NCBI GenBank assembly: GCA_025201345.1
Contig: JAIXMG010000006.1
Location: 496,001 to 560,000, forward strand
Direction of reading: 5' to 3'
Length of the DNA: 64,000 bases
Source: Thamnidium elegans
Lineage: Eukaryota; Mucoromycota; Mucoromycetes; Mucorales; Mucoraceae
The translations under genes and the position numbers were made by a program. Position 1 is the stretch's first letter. Each line of letters opens with the position of its first letter. A model generated the notes under the pieces. The model did not search any database and was not told the DNA's origin. It saw nothing but the letters and a program-made list of their open reading frames with translations. Positions 56,949-64,000 of this stretch are shown piece by piece.

Positions 56949-57381
56949 TTTCTTTTTCTTTTTTTATTATTCGTATATTTTTATTGGTTGTAGTGTAAAA
57001 ATAATAAAAAGGAAAGTTGCTTTTTCTTCTCAAAAATATAAAAAATAACAAGAAAAAAGCAGACAGAATTATATGATTATTTATATACAAGCAAAAAAAG
57101 CAAACACTTTCCATTTTTTGTCAGTTCATTCTAAAAGAGAAAGGTCTTGATCAAAATATAACGTCGAAAGTTTTCGCTTATTATTTAAAGAATGTTGTCT
57201 AACGCCCAGTAAAAAAAAAAAATGCTTGGATTTTACGGTGAATTAAAATATCCATACTAACGAAATAATACTCTACCGTATATTTCCTTATTTTCCACAT
57301 ATTTCTTTTTTTAATTCTCCATGGTTCAGATAAAAAAGATAACAAGCAAGCTGGTTCCTGGTTTTGTATTGATCGAAACAA

Positions 57382-57418
<37 letters not shown>

Positions 57419-57903
57419 TTGTTGTTGTATCTAGTTGAATGTGTGTTAAATTATCAATTATAAACCGAATATATGGGTTTTTAAATTTCTTTGCTAACAA
57501 ATATGTATTGTTTGACGTGGTACTTATGAATACATTTATATATATATAAAAAAAAAGTGCTTCAAATGCTACGTGTTTTTTTTCCTTTCAAGACGTCAAA
57601 GATGATGTACTTTAATTTTCCGCAAGCTTTCTTTCGAGACTTAATTCCCTATATTACCAATAAATTCTCTTCCTCCAGTGGATAAGGAAATGTTTGTTAG
57701 ATTATGACTCGAAGATCCTATAAAATATTATTAAAAGCGTTAGATAATATGAATTTAACCGTCAATTTTTTATGGTTATTCGAAACTGTGCTCTCAATCA
57801 GGGAGAACCTATTCGCAGGTTTAAAAAATAAATTCAACCTCAAAGTTTAATTATAAAAAAAAAAAAAGACTGTAATACGTTTCCCCCCTCTCGACTATTT
57901 AAA
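56949..57903. other. Divergent promoter region
   Basis: This separates the minus-strand secreted-protein gene from plus-strand SmgGDS and serves as promoter to both. It contains a 33-base T-run (57384-57416) and a TA run near 57537-57549. No gene is seen. Confidence 0.45.
57384..57416. repeat. 33-base poly-T tract
   Basis: An uninterrupted T-run in the divergent spacer, with no sign of a retroposed insertion. Confidence 0.8.
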
Positions 57904-60361
57904 ATGAGTATTTCTGTTGATACCTTAAGAAAAGAACTCGAAAACGGTAAATAATAAACTTCGACCAAAAAAAAAAAACAACAACAATATATTGACAATA
58001 TAAATAGTTCAAGATGAAACTGTCATTCTTGATTCAGTTACTTGCTTAAATAACCTTTTACAAGCCGATGAAAAGAATTGGGAGCAAGGTACAGATGCTT
58101 GCAAGAACTTAGCTAATGTTTTACGCACAGGTAACCTGAACCACTAATATATATATATATATATATATATTCTATGTGTATATTAAACTTTTTTGTTGAG
58201 TAGCATCTGTTCGTACACCATTGGGAGAAGCAAATATTATTGAAAACTTGGCTTCTCTTTTACAAGTGACTTTAGGTCAACAACTCAACTTTCAAGTACA
58301 GGCTTTACGTGTATTAGGAAACTTGTGTTTCGATCATGGTAAGATAAAATATCAAAAAAAAAAAAAAAAAGACTTGTTACTGATATAAGTGTATTACAGA
58401 ACAAAATCGTAAACGTGTCAAAGAAGCTGGCATTATTCCAATTGTGGTACCTTGGTTCGATATTAAACAAAAAGATTTGATCCGAACTATCTGTGGATTT
58501 TATCTGAACAGTAGTATGGATTACGGTAAGAAAAAAAAAACTGAAGTTGTGTATGTATTATCTCGAGTGTTGATTTTTTATATAAATGCAGCACCTATTC
58601 AGATTGAAATTGCAGAGTGTGGAGCTGCTACTCTTCTTGTTGATTTAGTTAGATATGATGAAGAGGATGATGGAACTATTACAATGGCTATTAAGGTATT
58701 AGATAGTTTAGCTTCTGAAGGTAAGAAAATATATGCACGACACCGGGAGATTTATTTTAACAACAAAAAATATACATAGATACCGCACGTAAATTACTTG
58801 CCAATCCACATACAGTAAAGACTTATATCAACATGATTGAGCAAGTATATACAAGTGGAGAATATATGGAAGAGCTTGATAATTTAGAAAATGCTGTAGA
58901 TACTTTACTTCAAATTATTATGGACGATGGTACTACGAAAAAACGCATAAAAAAAGAGAGATAGAAACTAATCGTACTATATAAATTTAGACAACCTTCA
59001 AAACGAAATCATTGATTTAGGCAAATTAAATTTCTTATTAGACTTTTTAGAGAACACAGATATTTTGATCAGCAATAAAGAAGAAAAAGAGAGATTAGAA
59101 GAGATTCGTAAAACCATCAGTAAAATCACAATTTATGCTACCTCTACTGATTCCAAGATGAACGAACTTTATGATAATCAACTTCTTTTAGAAAAATTCT
59201 TAAATATGGCTGGTAGTGAAAATGAAGTAGTTCATCAATGTGCTGCTTATATTCTTGGAAACCTTGCTAGATCAGGTAATAATAATAATAATAGTATATA
59301 TATAAAAGGTCAAGTAGGGTGCTAACGCAAATAATAGATGCTCATTGTATTGAATTGGTCGAGAAATACAATTTGTCTAAACTTTTGCTTGATTTATACC
59401 AAACAACAGAAAATGCTACATTCCAGTATGCTATTTTAGGCTGTTTAAAGCATTTGTGTCTTCCTGTTCCTAACAAGACCAAGATTGGACAAGATGATTG
59501 TATCCGTATTCTTACTCCTGCTCTTGATGAGTCTAAAGATATGCTCAAGAGAAATCAATTCCTTACTATTGGTATTGTCAAATTATTATGTGCTGGAAAC
59601 TGTAAGTCCTCTCTCTTTTTTTTTCTTTCTTTTTTTATACTAATAGTAATATATATTTTAAAAGATGAAAATGCTGTAAAGGTTATTGAGGAAAATACAT
59701 TTACTTCAGTTGTCTCTTTTATTAAGCGAGTAGACGATGTAGCCGCTAAAAGTGAAGCCACTCGTATCTTGACTAATTTAATCAAGACAATTTGGGTTGA
59801 AAAGGATAATATTGAATTAAGAAACAGAGTAATTGAAGCTCATATTATTGAACCTATTACTGAACTTGTTCGTACATCCACTTATCCTGTATTAAAGAAC
59901 GATGGTGTCATGGCTTTAACTTTAATTTTCTCTGACCCTGATTCCAAATCTATTTTGGATAAAGCTTTACCATATATTATTGCAGATGCTCCTGTAGTTG
60001 ATATCAGCGAACCAAGTGTGAACGAAGATGAACCTCAGCAAGCTCCACCAAAACCCGAACTTCGCTCTTTCTTACAAGTCTTGGTAGATGATATTTGTTT
60101 AGAGAAGAGTGAATTACCTGTACAAATTAAATGCAACATGTGTGTTTTACTTTTGAAAGTTATCGAGGCAGCTAGATCAGGTAAGAGCTGGAATATGTGA
60201 TATCAATTATTTATACGTGACTAACATATTTAGCAGTACAAGGTCAAGAAGCTGTTATCACAACTATCAAGTCGTCTGCTTTAGAAAAACTTGAAGCTAT
60301 CAAGAATGATTCTGAGCTTTACAAATACTCTAATACATTGGTAATGGCTTTGAAGCGATAA
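57904..60361 (+). CDS. RAP1GDS1: SmgGDS (RAP1GDS1)-like armadillo protein
   Basis: A protein of armadillo repeats that in animals binds small GTPases with a polybasic tail and promotes nucleotide exchange on RhoA/RhoC. About eleven exons, most ending in phase at GTAAG-like donors, encode roughly 630 residues. The chain keeps the SmgGDS pattern: FQVQALRVLGNLCFDH, IIPIVVPWF, VVHQCAAYILGNLARS followed by DAHCIELVEKY, and FQYAILGCLKHLCLPVPNKTKI. The block corresponding to the human HAALSALRNLAIPVINKAK is especially clear. The C-terminal helices (VQIKCNMCVLLLKVIEAARS) end the fold, and the protein stops LVMALKR. SmgGDS is absent from budding yeast. Its fungal partner is probably Rho1, by inference. 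Confidence 0.88.
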
Positions 60362-60503
60362 TAACAGTAATAAAAGCTTTTGTCATTTTAATTATAATGA
60401 TTTTATTTCGAACAAGTTGCCACTGTTTCACTTGCTGAAAAGACTATGTGCCCATAACCAACCAGGTTTTTTTTTCAACAAGTAAATTAATATTACTCAT
60501 GCT

Positions 60504-60927
60504 TTACAGGTCACTGAAATCAGCGGTAATGTTGGTAATTCCTGGATACTTGTTTTGAACACCATCCATGGTAATATTGCCATATATAAGTCTACATATG
60601 GTATACCAGAAATTTTGTTCAAATAAGTCATTTGTGAGATTGTTGGAGCTATGCAAAATATAATAATTGACCAAAATTTGAGCTCTATAAATAACATTTC
60701 TTAAGAAAGATAATTCGCTGTCAATATCGTCCAAGTCAGCGTGACATTTATAATTGTTTCCTACTTCTTTTAAAATATCACCGTGAACTTCTGAGGGAGA
60801 AAATCATAAGCTTGTTTTTTTTCTTTGAAATGAAAATATACCATTCAAAGGTCTCGTGGGAGATTTCCGGTGTATCTATTAGCACTATACTCTTAGCATA
60901 CAGAGAAGTGTGTAAACGAAAGGCCAT
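60504..60927 (-). pseudogene. Broken or partly spliced orphan gene
   Basis: Two open segments with protein-like composition lie in tandem on the minus strand. The first starts at an ATG (MAFRLHTSLYAKSIVLIDTP, from 60927). The second (VHGDILKEVGNNYKCHADLD, then LFEQNFWYTICRLIYGNIT) ends at 60504. A donor GGTATAT and an acceptor CTCCCTCAG lie between them at a spacing of about 50 bases, but the phases do not agree, so the joined frame is broken. I do not recognise the family. It may be a decayed lineage-specific gene, or a real gene whose true splice I have missed. Confidence 0.35.
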
Positions 60928-61382
60928 CAATCATAATATCCTTGACAAAATAGAAAAATTGTAACTAAAAAATCAAAGCTGAAAGTATGGACTAAGTGTA
61001 ACATATTTATATTGAACAATCATACTAGCACTATTGACATAACTACGCAAATGCTTTTCATTGTTAGTATGTTTATTCGTCTTACCCAGTATCCACCCCT
61101 CCTTCCCCCCTTTTTTTATCAATTAAACCTTCACCAGTATATATATATATATATTTTTTTTAAACCAACCACATATTCCCTCCCCTCAAAGATGGGTCAA
61201 ATATAGAGCAGTTTTTTTTTTCCAAAAGCATTTTTATAAAGATACTTAATGTGCCAGTAGCTCATTTGAAAAAAGCGCTCTATTTATGTAAGGAAAAACA
61301 TCACAAAAAAAAGTGGCATAATGGGGTTGTGTTACTTTATGCCAAATTGGTATAAAATCAAAACAACCAAAGGACGCATTAG

Positions 61383-61384
<2 letters not shown>

Positions 61385-61417
<33 letters not shown>
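61385..61417. repeat. 33-base poly-A tract
   Basis: An uninterrupted A-run 85 bases before the chitin-synthase start. Confidence 0.8.
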
Positions 61418-61420
<3 letters not shown>

Positions 61421-61501
61421 AGCATAATGTTTATATTTTACTGCTATTTCATTCCATGTTTATCTTTTTTTTTTCTTCTTCTTTTACATATAATAATACA
61501 A

Positions 61502-63918
61502 ATGTCTTCAAGAGCAGAAGAAACCAGCGGAGGATGGTTTTCAAGTTGGTTCACTACCACTGCTGCAAAACCCGAACCTATCTTACCGACTGACGACCTC
61601 GTTCAAGAAAGCAGTTATGCCAGAAACCAACTTACGCTTTCCTCATTAAAATCGCAAAAGGAAGCATCATCATCATCATCCAAACCAAACCGAAACAGTG
61701 CAGCGACGCTAGTTAGGACAGATACCGAGTCCTATTTAGATGCACCCAAATCACAGAATAAAAACGGCGTACTTCGTCGAAAAGTCACACGCAGACTGCA
61801 ATTGACAAACAATAACTTGGTTATTGATTGTCCTATCCCTGATAGACTGTTAGGTGCCATTACGTTTAATGATCATGATGAGTACTCGCAGTTGAGGTAT
61901 ACGGCTGCGACGTGTGAGCCGGATGAGTTTGAAGCAAAGGGGTTTACGTTAAGACCAAAAATATATAACCGAGAAACCGAATTGTTTATTGTTATGACCA
62001 TGTATAATGTATGTCATTCTTTTTTTTTTCTTAGTTGTTGCTGACATAATTTTTTTTTTAAAAAAAGGAAGATGAAGTTTTATTTACACGTACTATGCAT
62101 GGTGTTATGAAAAATATCGCTCATATTTGTAGCTTAAAAAAAAATACAATGTGGGGACCGGATGGCTGGAAGAAAATCGTTGTGTGCATTGTAGCGGATG
62201 GTAGACAAGTGGTTAATAAGCGAGTATTAAATGTCTTGGCTTCTATGGGAGTATACCAAGCGGGAATTGCGAAAAATATTGTAGATGAAAAACCAGTAAA
62301 AGCTCATATCTACGAAGTAAATATAAGCGCAAACATTTTATATCTTTTTTTTTTTTTTTTTTTTTTTTAACATATCCCTTGATTTTATTGTTATAGTATA
62401 CCACTCAAATTTCAATTGATTCAGATATGAATATCAAAGGATCAGACAAGGTAAATACGCCTTCCATTCGCAGCACAAAAAAAAATTAACTTTATTTGTA
62501 GGGTATTGTACCGGTTCAAATTATGTTTTGTTTAAAAGAAAAAAACGCAAAAAAGATTAATTCGCACCGATGGTTCTTTAATGCGTTTGGACCCATTATT
62601 AAACCCAACATTTGTATTTTACTTGACGTCGGCACCAGACCAGGAAACAGCAGCATCTACCAGCTCTGGAAAGCGTTTCACCGCAACCCGCTTGTAGGAG
62701 GAGCCTGCGGCGAGATCCGTGCCATGCTGGGCACAGCGTGTTGTCAGCTCTTAAACCCGCTTGTCGCAGCGCAAAACTTCGAGTACAAAATGTCTAACAT
62801 CCTTGATAAACCGCTGGAAAGTGTGTTTGGGTATATCAGTGTTTTACCTGGCGCATTTTCAGCGTACCGATATGCGGCTTTGAAAAACGATGTCAACGGG
62901 CACGGGCCTCTTGAGAAGTACTTTTTCGGTGAAGACTTGCACGGGAATAAAAACGAGGTAGTTGCGACAAATAAAACGGGCTTGTTTGAAGCCAATATGT
63001 ATTTGGCCGAAGATCGTATTTTGTGCTTTGAGTTGGTTGCGAAGAAAGATGAAAGATGGTTGCTGCAGTATGTGGCCAGCGCGTTTGGCGAGACAGATGT
63101 GCCGAACCAGTTGCCGGAATTTATATCGCAGCGGAGACGGTGGTTGAATGGGTCGTTTTTTGCAGGCGTGTATGGATTAATTCATTTTAGAAAGATTTGG
63201 AATAGTGGGCATGGATTCAGCCGGACTTTGTTACTGATGATTGAAGGCATTTATAATGTGATTTCTTTAATATTTAGCTGGTTCTCGGTGGTAAGAAAGT
63301 AATTTTTTTTTTAAAAAATGTTTAAGCTGACTTTTTTTTTGTTGTTGTAGGGGAATTTCTTTATTGCATTCTACTTTATCACGAAAAGTTTATCATCGCC
63401 AAACGTGGACCCGTTTGGAAATGAATGGGGTAGTAGGATATTTGAAATAATTAAATACGCCTACGCATTTTTATTATTTGTTATATTTATATGTTCAATG
63501 GGAAACAGACCACAAGGGTAAGATTCATATATACGCGCATAAAAAAAAATACAATTTATCCTAATTCTGTTGTAGATCTAAATTCTTGTTTATGACTTGC
63601 CTCGTTGGTTTCGCACTTATCATGTGCTACATGTTGTTTTGCTCTGCATGGCTTATTTACAAAGGCATTCAACTTGCAGCGGAGAAATACGAATGGACGC
63701 TAGATACAGTCACTAATTTCCAAATCGCCATGAATGATTCAGGGTTACGAAATATGGTGATTTCGCTAGGCTCAACATACGGAATTTATTTCATCTCTAG
63801 TTGTTTACATCGTCAGCCGTTTCATATGTTTACTAGTTTCTTGCCTTATATATTATTACTTCCTGGTTATATTAATATTTTGAATATTTACGCTTTTTGT
63901 AATACACATGATGTTAGG

Positions 63919-63950
<32 letters not shown>

Positions 63951-64000
63951 TAAGAATGATGCATATATACTAACATCACACTTTTTATAGCTGGGGAACA
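61502..64000 (+). CDS. Chitin synthase, 3' end cut off by the window
   Basis: A plasma-membrane enzyme that polymerises UDP-GlcNAc into chitin. The N-terminal 170 residues are Ser-rich and poorly conserved, ending [20 protein letters not shown] at the first junction. The catalytic part includes [18 protein letters not shown]-like [27 protein letters not shown] and the hallmark [12 protein letters not shown], followed by membrane helices. The last visible junction gives NTHDVSWGT, the conserved motif after helix clusters. Exons include 61502-62008, 62068-62316, 62397-about 62450, about 62503-63291, about 63351-63517, about 63576-63917 and 63991 onward. There is no myosin head, so it belongs to the class I-III-like group. 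Upstream in-frame Met codons near 61427 lie in the T-rich leader and are not preferred. Codons of 62630-63180 are markedly GC-richer than the rest. Confidence 0.93.

Larger units (their letters stand above)
60362..61501. other. Spacer with gene relic and poly-A
   Basis: It contains a minus-strand relic (60504-60927, listed separately), a TA run (about 61137-61154), a 33-base A-run (61385-61417) and the chitin-synthase promoter with a C/T-rich tract up to the ATG. Confidence 0.45.

Noticed and set aside
61385..61417. Poly-A run as the tail of a retroposed gene or LINE
   Set aside because: No reverse transcriptase, processed coding sequence or target-site duplication lies beside it, and similar runs occur in introns.
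61427..61501. Upstream in-frame Met for chitin synthase giving a hydrophobic leader
   Set aside because: The leader is encoded by a T-rich promoter tract. The ATG at 61502 begins a normal hydrophilic N-terminus.
7..64000. CRISPR arrays, prokaryotic operons or phage genes
   Set aside because: None were seen. The gene structure with introns and the proteins present are eukaryotic throughout.

Overview
The window is eukaryotic nuclear DNA from a fungus, most likely an early-diverging, Mucorales-type mould. It is strongly AT-rich. Almost every gene is cut by short introns of about 50 to 75 nt with GTAAGT/GTAATA donors and pyrimidine-TAG acceptors, often with a CTAAT-like branch site. Long A or T runs and TA microsatellites fill the spacers. 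The gene content is fungal (chitin synthase, CRH-type GH16, Kre2/Mnt1 mannosyltransferase, Sst2/FlbA-type RGS). It also includes genes that budding yeast lacks, such as the tRNA-guanine transglycosylase QTRT1, a SmgGDS homologue and GNL1. There is no CRISPR array, operon or complete autonomous transposon.

Layout. 1-14 kb: a relic ORF, then plus-strand GNL1 GTPase, an Lsb5-like VHS/GAT protein, a RhoGAP, QCR10, a GH16 cell-wall transglycosylase and an anillin-like protein. 13-23 kb: minus-strand AAAP amino-acid transporter and MFS sugar transporter on either side of a 3.4 kb gene-poor stretch, then a 105 bp MITE-like element, tRNA-Ile(AAT) and an orphan ORF. 24-37 kb: a run of minus-strand genes (VDAC, SDA1, QTRT1, SRP14, an HTATIP2/FMP52-like protein, FCF1, DEP-RGS), interrupted only by plus-strand tRNA-Lys(CTT). 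37-40.5 kb: a second gene-poor stretch. 40.5-52.4 kb: IML2/TTC39-like protein (+), GT15 mannosyltransferase (-), the divergent pair RBM22/ECM2 (-) and MCM4 (+), a degenerate kinesin-like protein (-) and ribosomal protein L26 (-). 53.7-64 kb: a four-helix membrane protein (+), TFIIS (+), a secreted Asp/His-rich protein (-), SmgGDS (+), a gene relic (-) and a chitin synthase (+) running off the right edge.

Themes. Several genes serve ribosome production (SDA1, FCF1, RPL26, probably GNL1), RNA work (RBM22, QTRT1, TFIIS), cell-wall and morphogenesis tasks (chitin synthase, GH16, GT15, anillin-like, RhoGAP, RGS, SmgGDS) and mitochondria (VDAC, QCR10, IML2-like). They look like ordinary neighbours on a fungal chromosome, not a co-functional cluster.

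The most unusual item is the protein at 48656-50524. It keeps the layout of a kinesin motor domain but has lost the P-loop and both switch motifs, and so looks like a non-catalytic pseudokinesin followed by a coiled coil. Other items worth checking are an L26 gene whose last coding exon is only a stop codon, an FCF1 gene whose first coding exon is only ATG, three stop-free introns with lengths divisible by three, and a GC-rich block inside the chitin synthase. Exon borders were read by eye with phase checks, so most junctions are reliable, but untranslated ends are unknown.
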